This document shows positions 26,201 through 35,703 of a DNA stretch of 64,000 nt, piece after piece. Source of the stretch: Rhodoferax sp. (GTDB lineage: Bacteria > Pseudomonadota > Gammaproteobacteria > Burkholderiales > Burkholderiaceae_C); assembly GCA_008015235.1 (NCBI GenBank), contig SSFF01000011.1, positions 62,001-126,000 on the forward strand. The letters are read 5' to 3'. A program made the position numbers and the translations under genes. Every line of letters starts with the position of its first letter. The first letter of the stretch is position 1. A model generated the notes under the pieces. That model did not search any database, was not told the origin of the DNA, and saw only the letters and a list, made by a program, of their open reading frames with translations.

Positions 26201-27331
26201 TCAGAAGGGCATGCGGTCCAGTGCCTCGGCCAGGTGGGCCACGCTGCGGTCTACGTTGTGCAGTTTTTCCAGGCCGAACAAGCCGACCCGGAAGGTCATG
26301 AAATCGGCAGGCTCGTCGCACTGCAACGGTACCCCCGAGGCGGTCTGCAGGCCCAGGGCGATGAATTTCTTGGCCGATTGCATGCCGGGGTCCTCGGTGT
26401 AGCTCACCACCACGCCCGGGGCCTGGAAACCGGAGGCCGCCACGCTGCGGATGCCACGGCTCTCAAATAAGGCACGTACCTTGGCACCCAGGGCGGCTTG
26501 TTCCTGGCGCACCTTCTCAAAGCCATAGTCGCGCGTCTCCTGCATCACGGCGTGCAGGCGCGTCAGCGCATCGGTGGGCATGGTGGCGTGGTAGGCGTGG
26601 CCACCGCCCTCGTAGGTCTCCATGATCTGCAGCCACTTCTTCAGGTCGCAGGCAAAGCTGGTGCTTGTGGTGCTGTCGATGGCGGTGCGGGCGCGCTCGC
26701 TCAACATGACCATGGCGCAGCAGGGCGAACTGCTCCAGCCCTTTTGCGGCGCGCTCACCAGCACGTCCACGCCGGTGGCCTGCATGTTCACCCACATCGC
26801 GCCGGAGGCAATGCAGTCCAGCACGAACAGGCCGCCGTGTTCGTGCACGGCATCGGCCACGGCCTTCAGGTAGTCGTCGGGCAGGATCATTCCGGCGGCC
26901 GTTTCCACGTGCGGGGCAAAGACCACGTCGGGCTTCTTCGTGCGGATGGTGGCCACCACCTCATCGATGGGGCAGGGAATCCAGGGTGACTGCTTGTCTG
27001 TGCCGGTGCGCCGGGCCTTGAGCACGGTAGATTCGGATGGGATGTTTCCCATTTCGAAAATCTGCGTCCAGCGGTAGCTGAACCAGCCGTTGCGGATCAC
27101 CAGCGCCTTCTTGCCCGTAGCGAACTGGCGCGCCACCGCTTCCATGCCGAAGGTGCCGCTGCCCGGAACGAGGGCAACGGCGCGGGCGTGGTACACCTCC
27201 TTGAGGATGCTGGAAATGTCCTTCATGACGCCCTGGAAACGCTGCGACATGTGGTTCAGCGCGCGGTCGGTGTAGACCACCGAAAACTCCAGCAGTCCGT
27301 CGGGGTCGATGTGGGGAAGCAGTCCGGGCAT
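26201..27331 (-). CDS. Class V aminotransferase (alanine-glyoxylate/2-aminoethylphosphonate type)
   Basis: A 376-residue PLP enzyme of the class V fold. The PLP lysine is K197 in SAPQKGWSSSP; VPGSGTFGMEA binds the phosphate and LDCIASGAM carries the ring-binding Asp. This pattern is shared by alanine-glyoxylate, serine-glyoxylate and 2-aminoethylphosphonate aminotransferases, which cannot be separated by eye. TGGAGAG upstream supports the ATG at 27331 over one at 27355. It is divergent from the MFS gene. Confidence 0.85.
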   Translation of the reverse strand: MPGLLPHIDPDGLLEFSVVYTDRALNHMSQRFQGVMKDISSILKEVYHARAVALVPGSGTFGMEAVARQFATGKKALVIRNGWFSYRWTQIFEMGNIPSESTVLKARRTGTDKQSPWIPCPIDEVVATIRTKKPDVVFAPHVETAAGMILPDDYLKAVADAVHEHGGLFVLDCIASGAMWVNMQATGVDVLVSAPQKGWSSSPCCAMVMLSERARTAIDSTTSTSFACDLKKWLQIMETYEGGGHAYHATMPTDALTRLHAVMQETRDYGFEKVRQEQAALGAKVRALFESRGIRSVAASGFQAPGVVVSYTEDPGMQSAKKFIALGLQTASGVPLQCDEPADFMTFRVGLFGLEKLHNVDRSVAHLAEALDRMPF

Positions 27332-27424
27332 GGTCTCTCCAGTCAGTAGGGACAAATAATGCGAACCAGCTTAGCAGAAGCCTTGCCGTGTTCCAATGTG
27401 GTGCTGTCTGCACGCCTGAAAACC

Positions 27425-28654
27425 ATGAACCCAAACGCCAAAGAATTGTGGAATGCCCCGCAGTGGGCCTTTGCCATCCTGCTGGCCCTTTTGGGCATGT
27501 TGGGGCCCTTCTCCATCGACACCTACCTACCGGCCTTTGCCGACATGGGCCGTAGCCTGGATGCCAGCCCTGTGCAGCTGCAGCAGACACTGTCGGCCTA
27601 TCTGTTTGCGTTTGCGTTCATGAGCCTGTTCCACGGCGCCATTTCCGACAGCGTAGGGCGGCGTCCCGTGGTGCTATGGGGGGTGGCGGTATTCACCCTG
27701 GCCAGTGTGGGCTGTGCCCTTTCGCAGACCATTGGGCAGCTGATTTTCTTCCGAGCCCTGCAAGGGCTGTCCACGGGTGCCGGCATCGTGATTTCCCGTG
27801 CCATCATCCGCGACATGTTTGCGCCCGACCAGGCCCAGAAAGTCATGAGCCAGGTCACTATCTTTTTTGGCGTGGCCCCGGCCATTGCGCCCATGGTCGG
27901 TGGCTGGCTGCTGGTGCAGGTGAGCTGGCATGCCATCTTCTGGTTCCTGGCGGCTGTAGGTGTGTTGCTGTGGATCGCCAATTACCGGCTCCTGCCCGAG
28001 ACCTTGTATGAGGACCACCGCCAGTCCTTTCATCCTCGTCATTTGCTGGCGGGGTACTGGAAGCTGGGGTCGGACCCGCGTTTCCTGCTCCTGGCGCTTG
28101 CCAGCGGCATTCCGTTTAACGGCATGTTCCTCTATGTGCTCAGTGCCCCGACGTTTCTGGGGGAACACCTGGGTCTGACACCCCAGCATTTCTTCTGGTT
28201 CTTCCTTCTCACCATCAGCGGCATCATGGGCGGCGCAGCAGTGAGCGGCCGCATGGCCGGCAAGCTGGCACCCAAGCGGCAGATTCGCCACGGCTTCGTC
28301 ATCATGCTCGCCATCGGGGTTGTCAACCTGGCAGCGAACGCCTTGTTCACGGCCGATGTACGCTGGGCACTTCTGCCCATTGCGATTTTTGCCTTTGGCT
28401 GGGCGCTGATGGTGCCGGTGGTGACATTGCTGGTGCTCGACTTGCACCCTGAGCGCAGGGGGATGGCGTCGAGCCTGCAGATGTTCGTGGGGTCGACCGC
28501 CAATGGGCTGGTGGCCGGGGTGGTCGCCCCGCTGGTCATGCACTCGACGCTGGCACTGGCCATCGCCTCGTTGCTGATGATGGGCCTGGGTCTGTGTTCG
28601 TGGTTTTTCATACGCCACCGCTGGCCGGGCATCGGTGAATCGGCCACCCACTGA
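27425..28654 (+). CDS. MFS transporter, Bcr/CflA drug-resistance family
   Basis: A 409-residue, 12-helix transporter. DTYLPAFADMG after helix 1, the motif A loop SDSVGRRPVVLWG and the motif C-like PAIAPMVGGWL are typical of Bcr/CflA proton-drug antiporters (14- and 12-residue signatures). Substrate unknown. The ATG at 27425 fits the family N-terminus; an upstream in-frame ATG at 27359 would overlap the aminotransferase promoter. Confidence 0.9.
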   Translation: MNPNAKELWNAPQWAFAILLALLGMLGPFSIDTYLPAFADMGRSLDASPVQLQQTLSAYLFAFAFMSLFHGAISDSVGRRPVVLWGVAVFTLASVGCALSQTIGQLIFFRALQGLSTGAGIVISRAIIRDMFAPDQAQKVMSQVTIFFGVAPAIAPMVGGWLLVQVSWHAIFWFLAAVGVLLWIANYRLLPETLYEDHRQSFHPRHLLAGYWKLGSDPRFLLLALASGIPFNGMFLYVLSAPTFLGEHLGLTPQHFFWFFLLTISGIMGGAAVSGRMAGKLAPKRQIRHGFVIMLAIGVVNLAANALFTADVRWALLPIAIFAFGWALMVPVVTLLVLDLHPERRGMASSLQMFVGSTANGLVAGVVAPLVMHSTLALAIASLLMMGLGLCSWFFIRHRWPGIGESATH

Positions 28655-28798
28655 GTGGCATTTTCCGGGGCAGGGGCCGTGGTCTTTTTCCGGACATTCT
28701 TCTTAATCCAGGTCACTAGGCATTAGCGCAATGGGGTGCTACCCTTGCGCATCCAAAAGATGCCGAGCTGTCTGGCTGTTGCAAAGAAAGAGACCCTT

Positions 28799-30907
28799 AT
28801 GTCACTGCTTCATCGCCTCAATTTGTCTGCGAAATTCATGATCCTGGGGGCTATCTCGCTGGTCATGCTGGCGGTGCCTTCGGCACTGTACTTCAAGAAC
28901 GCCATGCATGAGGTTGCCGTTGCCCAACGTGAGGCCAGTGCACGGGATGCGGTGGCAAGCCTGAACAATGTGGTGAAATTCCTGCAAATCCATCGGGGTC
29001 TTTCGTCGGGCGCACTGAGCGGCAATGAAGCCCTGGCACAGCGCAGGCCGGCTGCGCGTGACACCCTGACCCAGCACATGGACGCACTGGAGACGGAGCT
29101 CAAGCGCATCGAGGCCTCCAGCGACACCTTGGCGCAATGGGGGGAGGTGCGCCAGGCATGGCTTGCCCTCCTGAAGGGGGTGGATACGAAGGAGCTCAAG
29201 GCAGGGGACAGCACGCGGCTGCACACCCAACTGATTTCCAAGGTTTTGATCCTGAACGAAGGTCTGCTGGTGGAGTTCGGACTGGCGACCGATTCGGCGC
29301 AGGATGCTTTTTTCCTGATCCAGGCCTCGTTGGTCAATATGCTCTCCCTCAGTGAAAGCCTGGGACAGATGCGGGCCCAGGGCGCTGGCTTGCTGGCACA
29401 GGGCAACATGACGCCTGGCGCGCGCGCTGGCCTGATTTCCCTGGACAAGCGGGTGCAGGAGCAGTTGGGTGACATGTACCGCAACTTGAACCGAGCCATG
29501 GCGTTGAATCCCACGATGAAGGCCAGCTTGTCGTCCAATGCCGAAGCGACACGTGTCCTGGTGGAAAATGCCCGGGCACTCGCCGACAGCAAGGTGTTCA
29601 ATGCGGAGGAGCTCATTTACCCCGCCCCCCAGTATTTCGATGAACTGACCCGTACCATCGAAGCCCTGTATGCCTTCAATGGTGAGGCCATGGCACTCTT
29701 GGCCGACACGCTCCAAGCCCGGGTCGCACAGTTGCAGCGCATGGAGTATGCGGTGCTCGCCTTGCTGGCCGTGTGCCTGGGTATTGCGCTGTGGTTGTCG
29801 ATGGCTTTCATACGCAGCATTACCGAACCTGTCCGGGAGGCTGTGGAAGTGGCCAGTGCCGTGTCCAAGGGTGATTTGGCCGTGGAGGTGCCCATCCGTG
29901 GAACGAACGAATTTGGGCAACTGATGCGCGCCATGTCCGACATGCGCGACCACCTGTCCCAAGTAGTTGCCACCGTGCGCAGCGGTTCGGAGTCCGTGGC
30001 CATGGCCAGCGCCGAGATTGCCCAAGGCAACAACGACCTCTCGGCCCGCACCGAACAGCAAGCCGCTGCCCTGGAAGAGACATCGGCCTCCATGAGCGAA
30101 CTCGGCAGCACCGTGAACCAGAACGCCGACTCCGCCCGCCAGGCCAACCAGCTCGCCACCACGGCGTCCAGCGTCGCCGTCCAGGGCGGTGAAGTCGTCT
30201 GCCGTGTGGTCGAGACCATGAAGGACATCAACGAGTCCTCGCGCAAGATCGCCGACATCATCTCCGTCATCGACGGCATCGCCTTCCAGACCAACATCCT
30301 GGCCCTGAACGCGGCGGTGGAAGCGGCCCGTGCCGGAGAGCAGGGGCGTGGCTTTGCCGTCGTCGCCTCGGAAGTGCGTGCCTTGGCAGGCCGCAGTGCC
30401 GAAGCCGCCAAGGAAATCAAGACCCTCATCACCGCCAGCGTGGAGAAGGTTGAACACGGCACCACCCTGGTGGACCAGGCTGGCAGCACGATGACCGAAG
30501 TGGTCAGCAGCATCCGCCGTGTCACCGACATCATGGGCGAGATCAGCGCTGCCTCCAACGAACAATCCCTGGGTGTGAGCCAGGTCGGAGAGGCCATTGG
30601 CCAGATGGACCAAGCCACCCAGCAGAATGCCGCCTTGGTGGAGCAGATGGCAGCAGGCGCCTCCAGTCTGAAGTCACAGGCGGAAGACCTGGTGCGTGCC
30701 GTGGAAGTGTTCAAGCTGGCTGCAGAAAGTGGCCGTGGTGCCGTTCGCCCGTCTCCGGCACGCCAGCCTGCTGCACCGCCGGTGGTGGCACACAAGGTCC
30801 CGCGCCCAAGCCCGGCAGTTCCTGCCGCACCGAAGCCGGCGCCAGTCGCCAAACCAGCCATTGCCTCCGCCAAAGCCGTGGCTGACGATGACTGGGAGAC
30901 CTTTTGA
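28799..30907 (+). CDS. Methyl-accepting chemotaxis protein with CheR-tethering tail
   Basis: A 702-residue chemoreceptor. Helix 1 (about 14-32), a large helical periplasmic domain, helix 2 (about 338-356), HAMP, then the signalling domain with the hairpin tip [20 protein letters not shown]. The periplasmic part starts with [15 protein letters not shown], reminiscent of NIT (nitrate/nitrite-sensing) domains, but the ligand is not known. A Pro/Ala-rich linker ends in DWETF, nearly the NWETF pentapeptide that docks CheR/CheB. No che genes are nearby. Confidence 0.92.
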   Translation: MSLLHRLNLSAKFMILGAISLVMLAVPSALYFKNAMHEVAVAQREASARDAVASLNNVVKFLQIHRGLSSGALSGNEALAQRRPAARDTLTQHMDALETELKRIEASSDTLAQWGEVRQAWLALLKGVDTKELKAGDSTRLHTQLISKVLILNEGLLVEFGLATDSAQDAFFLIQASLVNMLSLSESLGQMRAQGAGLLAQGNMTPGARAGLISLDKRVQEQLGDMYRNLNRAMALNPTMKASLSSNAEATRVLVENARALADSKVFNAEELIYPAPQYFDELTRTIEALYAFNGEAMALLADTLQARVAQLQRMEYAVLALLAVCLGIALWLSMAFIRSITEPVREAVEVASAVSKGDLAVEVPIRGTNEFGQLMRAMSDMRDHLSQVVATVRSGSESVAMASAEIAQGNNDLSARTEQQAAALEETSASMSELGSTVNQNADSARQANQLATTASSVAVQGGEVVCRVVETMKDINESSRKIADIISVIDGIAFQTNILALNAAVEAARAGEQGRGFAVVASEVRALAGRSAEAAKEIKTLITASVEKVEHGTTLVDQAGSTMTEVVSSIRRVTDIMGEISAASNEQSLGVSQVGEAIGQMDQATQQNAALVEQMAAGASSLKSQAEDLVRAVEVFKLAAESGRGAVRPSPARQPAAPPVVAHKVPRPSPAVPAAPKPAPVAKPAIASAKAVADDDWETF

Positions 30908-31151
30908 GATTGCAGTCAGACAGCATGCTGCATTTCGGCCTTCCCATCGAAAACAACGGCACCCGTCGGCAAGCTTGAGTGTTTTCTTGGCCAGTCATGC
31001 GGTCGTCTCCGTGGCGTCGATCGGAGGGTGAGGCCGTAAGCATATGTGCCGCCGCTGTGTCGCCACAATGTCTGTCAATGCATCTGCCCCCCCGCGTGTA
31101 CCATGCCAAGGACCGCGCCATGGCAGCACAGCGGCGTGAAAAGGACCAGTG

Positions 31152-32942
31152 GTGAATGCGACTTTGGAGACATTGCAACAGCAAGCGGCGGACCTGTTTG
31201 CCCAGGGGCGGCTGGAGTCTGCACTCGATGTCCTGGACCGACTTGGTGTGTCTTTGGCAGGGAATCCCCACTGGCATTACAACCGCGCATTGGTGCTGAC
31301 GGGTCTGCGTCGCCATGACGCAGCCCTGGCAGCATTGTCCGAGGCGGCTGCGCTCGGTTGTCCCTTGGCAGAGGTGCTGTGCCAGCAAGGTGTGGTGTGG
31401 CAATCCCGCGGTGACTGGAAGCAGGCGTTTCGTTGCTACACACAGGCACTGGACGTGGAGCCGCGGCACAGGCTGTCCTTGCTGAATCGCGGGGCCTTGT
31501 GCTTGCAGCACCAGGGCTTTGACGCAGCGTGTGCCGATCTCGATGCAGTTGCAGCCGATGGGGGCGCAAGCCTGCCGGGACTGGCCGGGGCACGGTGGCT
31601 GGCGCGGCGCCACCTGACCCAGTGGGATGCTGCGGGGGCGAATCTGTTGCACGAGGTGCAACAAGGGCTACAGCAAGGCCTTGCCGTGTGCGAACCGTTC
31701 ACGTCTTTGGCGGCAATCGATTCCCCTGAGATGCAGCGACTGGCAGTTGCCGCATGGTTTCAGCGTCCGCAGGCCCGCCTTGTCCAGCGCGACGCTGTGC
31801 CGGTGCCGCAGGGCAAAAAGCTGCGCATCGGCTACTTTTCGAGCGACTTCCACGACCACGCCACCCTGCATTTGCTGGCCGGCGTGCTGGAAGCCCATGA
31901 CCGGACAGCGCTGGAGGTCCTGTGCTTTTCCTGGGGGCCTGCCACCAGGGACGCCTACCAGCAACGGGCCATGGCAGCAGTGGATGCCTTTGTGGAGGTC
32001 CACGAGTTGTCCGACACCCTGGTGGCTGACCGTGCACGCGCGCTGGAGATCGACATTGCCGTTGACCTCAAGGGTGCCACCCACGATGCACGCCCTGGCA
32101 TCTTTGCCGCCCGGGCTGCACCAGTGCAGGTCAACTACCTGGGCTTTCCCGGAACCCTGGGCGCAACCTGGTGGGACTATGTGGTCGCGGACCCGGTGGT
32201 GCTGCCGGCCCAGGGATATGTGCACTTCAGTGAAAAAGTGGCCGGCCTGCCCCATAGCTACCAGCCCAACGATCGCGCCCGTCCGCACCCCAGCGCCTTG
32301 CCATCGCGTGCCGAACAGGGGTTGCCGCAGACCGGGCTTGTATTGGCCTGCTTCAACGCCCACTACAAGATAGGCCCCGAAGTCTTCGCCTGTTGGATGG
32401 AAATACTGCAGCGGGTTCCCGATGCGGTGCTGTGGTTGTTGGAGGGACACCCCCAGGCCCGAAAAAACCTGCTGGCCGCAGCGGTGCAGGCCGGGGTGGC
32501 TCCCTCGCGCTTGGTGTTTGCAGCAAAACTGCCGCAAACCGCACATTTGGCGCGCCTGGGTCTGGCCGATTTCGTGCTCGACACCTGGCCTTGCAACGCC
32601 CACACCACGGCAAGCGATGCCCTGTGGATGGGTGTGCCGGTGTGGACGCTTGCGGGAAATAGCTTCGCCTCGCGTGTGGCCGCGAGTCTGCTGCAAGCGG
32701 CCGGCTTGCCGGAATGGATCTGCAGCAGCCAGGTGGCTTATGTCGATGGTGCCGTCGACTGGGCCATGCATCCGCAGCGCCTGCAGCAGGTACGCCTGCG
32801 TCTGGCGCAGACCCGCTTGCAGTCACCTCTGTTCGATACGGTGCGCTACACCCGCAGCCTGGAGGCGGCCTTCTGGGCCATGGCCCAACGCCAGCGTGCC
32901 GGCCTGGGGCCTGCCCACTTTCAGGTGCAAGAGTCGTATTAA
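31152..32942 (+). CDS. TPR protein with O-GlcNAc transferase (GT41)-like domain
   Basis: A 596-residue protein: TPR-like repeats over about residues 1-150, then a GT41/SPINDLY-type domain. GYFSSDFHDH, VDLKGATHDARPGIFAARAAP with VNYLGFPGTLGA, YWxD-like WWDYVVADP and the UDP-binding segment NAHTTASDALWMGVPV are present. Bacterial members glycosylate proteins (HMW1C/flagellin-like) or are uncharacterised. AAAAGGA favours GTG at 31152 over GTG at 31149. It follows the chemoreceptor by 244 bases with no clear promoter. Confidence 0.85.
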   Translation: MNATLETLQQQAADLFAQGRLESALDVLDRLGVSLAGNPHWHYNRALVLTGLRRHDAALAALSEAAALGCPLAEVLCQQGVVWQSRGDWKQAFRCYTQALDVEPRHRLSLLNRGALCLQHQGFDAACADLDAVAADGGASLPGLAGARWLARRHLTQWDAAGANLLHEVQQGLQQGLAVCEPFTSLAAIDSPEMQRLAVAAWFQRPQARLVQRDAVPVPQGKKLRIGYFSSDFHDHATLHLLAGVLEAHDRTALEVLCFSWGPATRDAYQQRAMAAVDAFVEVHELSDTLVADRARALEIDIAVDLKGATHDARPGIFAARAAPVQVNYLGFPGTLGATWWDYVVADPVVLPAQGYVHFSEKVAGLPHSYQPNDRARPHPSALPSRAEQGLPQTGLVLACFNAHYKIGPEVFACWMEILQRVPDAVLWLLEGHPQARKNLLAAAVQAGVAPSRLVFAAKLPQTAHLARLGLADFVLDTWPCNAHTTASDALWMGVPVWTLAGNSFASRVAASLLQAAGLPEWICSSQVAYVDGAVDWAMHPQRLQQVRLRLAQTRLQSPLFDTVRYTRSLEAAFWAMAQRQRAGLGPAHFQVQESY

Positions 32943-33739
32943 AACTGGCCGTGGCGCCCTGTACCGCCGCTGAACTTCTGGGCGCCTTGCAAGGCATCGC
33001 CAATGCGCTGCTTGCCGGCTTCCCATTCCTGCCGCAAGGCGGCTTCCAGAGGCAGATCCCATTGGGCATAGGCGCTGGCGCGGTCGGCGTTCATCGTGGC
33101 TTGCGGGAACCCCGCCAGGGTACGCGCCAGTTCCATGGCTGCCTGCCGTGCCCGCCCGGGGGGAACCACACGGTTTGCGAGTCCCATGCTGTGCGCTTCG
33201 GGGGCATCTACCCTGCGACCGGTCAGTATCAAATCCATCGCATGGCCCATGCCGATCAGACGCGGCAGGCGCACGGTGCCGCCGTCGATCAGGGGTACGC
33301 CAAAGCGGCGGCAGTAGACGCCGAAATAGGCGTCTTCCTCCATGACCCGCAAATCACACCACAGGGCCAGTTCCATGCCCCCTGCCACGGCGGCGCCCGA
33401 CACCGCAGCAATCACCGGCTTGGACAGTAGCAGCCGGGACGGTCCCATGGGGCCCGGAACCTGGCGTGCCTGCTCAGGCCACGCCATGTAGGCCATGGCA
33501 TCGTCCTTGTCTTTCTGTGCGGCCAGTCGGGCGCCGGCCTGCAAGTCCCAGCCCGCGCAGAAATGTCCGTGTGCGCCGTGGAACACGGCCACCGGGCTGT
33601 CGGCATCGGCTTCAAAAGCCATGAAGGCAGCGTGCAGTGCCAGCGCCGTGTCCCGGTCTACCGCATTGCGAACCTCGGGGCGGTCGAGGGTGACCACGGT
33701 GATGCCGTCGATGATTTCGCTGTGTACTGCCTGGGGCAT
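32939..33739 (-). CDS. Crotonase/enoyl-CoA hydratase family protein
   Basis: A 266-residue crotonase fold. The oxyanion-hole segments are GHFCAGWDL and GAAVAGGMELAL, with one catalytic Glu in GMELAL. The second acid of classical hydratases is missing: RRFGVPLIDGGTVRLP is shortened there, as in a known subgroup of uncertain activity. It may therefore be an isomerase, a lyase or another CoA enzyme. The 3' end overlaps the TPR gene by four bases (convergent). Confidence 0.85.
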   Translation of the reverse strand: MPQAVHSEIIDGITVVTLDRPEVRNAVDRDTALALHAAFMAFEADADSPVAVFHGAHGHFCAGWDLQAGARLAAQKDKDDAMAYMAWPEQARQVPGPMGPSRLLLSKPVIAAVSGAAVAGGMELALWCDLRVMEEDAYFGVYCRRFGVPLIDGGTVRLPRLIGMGHAMDLILTGRRVDAPEAHSMGLANRVVPPGRARQAAMELARTLAGFPQATMNADRASAYAQWDLPLEAALRQEWEAGKQRIGDALQGAQKFSGGTGRHGQF

Positions 33740-33784
33740 GGGCTACTCCGTTGAAAGACCTCCAAACCCCATGGTAGGGGGAGG

Positions 33785-33799
33785 GGTATTCATAATACC
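33785..33799. promoter_or_regulatory. Inverted repeat next to the start of the five-haem cytochrome gene
   Basis: GGTATT, CAT, AATACC: a perfect 6-bp palindrome between a purine-rich ribosome site (33776-33786) and the ATG at 33804. It could be an operator or an RNA hairpin that hides the ribosome site. Confidence 0.35.
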
Positions 33800-33803
33800 G
33801 ACC

Positions 33804-35699
33804 ATGTTCGCACGCTTCCCATTTTTTCTCCGTTGGCTGGGTATTGCGGCACTTTGGCTGGCCCAAAGTGCGCACGCCGTACCGTTCGAGGACAGCATGG
33901 CCCAGCGCTTGAAGGCGTGCACCGGCTGCCATGGAGCGCAGGGCCGTGCCGGCGCCGATGGCTACTACCCGCGTCTGGCGGGCAAGCCCGAAGGCTACCT
34001 CTACAACCAGCTGCTCAATATCCGTGACGGGCGCCGGCACTACGCCCCCATGCGTGCCTTGCTGGAGCCGTTGAACGACGCCTACCTGTTGGAAATTGCG
34101 CGTTACTTCTCGCGCCTGGAAGTGCCTTATCCGGCCCCCGCAGCGCCGGGGGTTGACGCCAAGCAACTGCTGCGTGGGCGCCAACTGGCGACCGTGGGCG
34201 ACCCTGCCTTGGAGCTTCCCGCGTGTGCCCAATGCCACGGCAAGGCGCTGACCGGCGCCCAGCCCCATGTGCCGGGACTGCTGGGGCTGCCGCGGGATTA
34301 CCTGAACGCCCAGCTGGGCGGTTGGCGAACCCGACAGCGCCAAGCCCATGCCCCCGACTGCATGGCCCATGTGGCGGGGCGTTTGCAGCCGCAGGATGTG
34401 GCGGCTGTCACGCATTGGCTAGCCTCGCAACCGGTTCCCCAGCAGGGCAAGCCGCAGGCGTCGCTTACGCCCTGGCCCGCAGGCAGCAAGACGCTGCGCT
34501 GTGGCTCGGCCTATCCGCCCGCAGCAGCGGCCCCGGCCCCGGCCGTGAACGATGCGCAGGTGCGCCAGGGCGCCTACCTGGCACGCATTGGCAACTGCGC
34601 CAGCTGTCATACGGCGCCGCAGGGGGCACCGTATGCGGGCCAGCGGGGGATCGAGACCCCGTTCGGGGTGGTCTATTCGAGCAATATCACGTCCGATGTT
34701 GGCAGCGGAATCGGCGCCTGGAGTGCGGACGATTTCTGGCAGGCCATGCACCACGGGCGGTCGCGGGATGGCCGCTTGCTGAGCCCGGCCTTTCCGTACA
34801 CCAGTTTCAGCCGCATGCCGCGTGCCGATACCGATGCCTTGCTGGCGTATCTGAAGACGGTCCCTCCCGTGGTTCAACCCAACCGTGCCCATGCACTGCG
34901 TTGGCCGCTGGGGACCCAGCCGGCGCTGGCACTGTGGCGCAGTCTGTACTTCACACCCCAGGAATTCGTTCCAGACAGCGGGCAAAGTGCCCAATGGAAC
35001 CGGGGTGCGTATCTGGTACAGGGGCCAGGCCACTGTGGCGAATGCCACACGCCGCGCAATGTGCTGGGTGCGATGACCGGCGACGCCTTGTCAGGGGCAG
35101 TCATGCCGGTCACGAATTGGTTGGCACCGTCCTTGCGCGATTCGAAAGCCGCGGGGGTGGCTGGCGACCAGGAGGTCGCGACCGCCCGCTTGCTGCGCAC
35201 CGGTCTTGCCCCGCACGCCCAGGCCCAGGGGCCGATGGCCGAGGTCGTGCAGGGCGGCACGCAGTATCTGAGCGATGCTGATATTGATGCCATGCTGGTC
35301 TACCTGGGCAGTCTGGTGCTGCCGACCCATGCATCCCCCTCCCAGGCACCACAGCCTACAGTGCGGTCCTCGGCAGCCGCCAAGTTGTACCAGCAGCACT
35401 GCGCCGAGTGCCATGGGGACCAGGGCGAGGGTGTGGCCGGTGCCTATCCTGCGCTGGCGGGCAGCCGGGCGGTGCAGTCGGCACAGGCCAACAACCTGAT
35501 CTACAGTGTCTTGCGTGGCGGCTTTGCGCCGGTCACTGCGGGGAATCCGCGGCCCTACGGCATGCCACCGTTCCTATTGACACTGTCGGACGCCCAGGTG
35601 GCCCAGGTACTGACCCATGTGCGCCAGTCCTGGGGCAACCAGGCCAGTGCCGTGGATGCCCAGCAGGTGACCCTGGCCCGCAACCGAATGGGGCGGTAA
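33804..35699 (+). CDS. Five-haem fused periplasmic cytochrome c
   Basis: A 631-residue exported protein (signal peptide to about residue 25, SAHA) with five CxxCH motifs: CTGCH 39-43, CAQCH 141-145, CASCH 265-269, CGECH 411-415, CAECH 533-537. The first two sit in a cytochrome c4-like half. The last three, with GIETPFGVVYSSNIT and FMRMPRAD-like segments, match the cytochrome subunit of membrane alcohol/gluconate dehydrogenases. It looks like a fusion of both. The NarX-like kinase follows after four bases, so the three genes form an operon. Confidence 0.88.
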   Translation: MFARFPFFLRWLGIAALWLAQSAHAVPFEDSMAQRLKACTGCHGAQGRAGADGYYPRLAGKPEGYLYNQLLNIRDGRRHYAPMRALLEPLNDAYLLEIARYFSRLEVPYPAPAAPGVDAKQLLRGRQLATVGDPALELPACAQCHGKALTGAQPHVPGLLGLPRDYLNAQLGGWRTRQRQAHAPDCMAHVAGRLQPQDVAAVTHWLASQPVPQQGKPQASLTPWPAGSKTLRCGSAYPPAAAAPAPAVNDAQVRQGAYLARIGNCASCHTAPQGAPYAGQRGIETPFGVVYSSNITSDVGSGIGAWSADDFWQAMHHGRSRDGRLLSPAFPYTSFSRMPRADTDALLAYLKTVPPVVQPNRAHALRWPLGTQPALALWRSLYFTPQEFVPDSGQSAQWNRGAYLVQGPGHCGECHTPRNVLGAMTGDALSGAVMPVTNWLAPSLRDSKAAGVAGDQEVATARLLRTGLAPHAQAQGPMAEVVQGGTQYLSDADIDAMLVYLGSLVLPTHASPSQAPQPTVRSSAAAKLYQQHCAECHGDQGEGVAGAYPALAGSRAVQSAQANNLIYSVLRGGFAPVTAGNPRPYGMPPFLLTLSDAQVAQVLTHVRQSWGNQASAVDAQQVTLARNRMGR

Positions 35700-35703
35700 A
35701 CGC

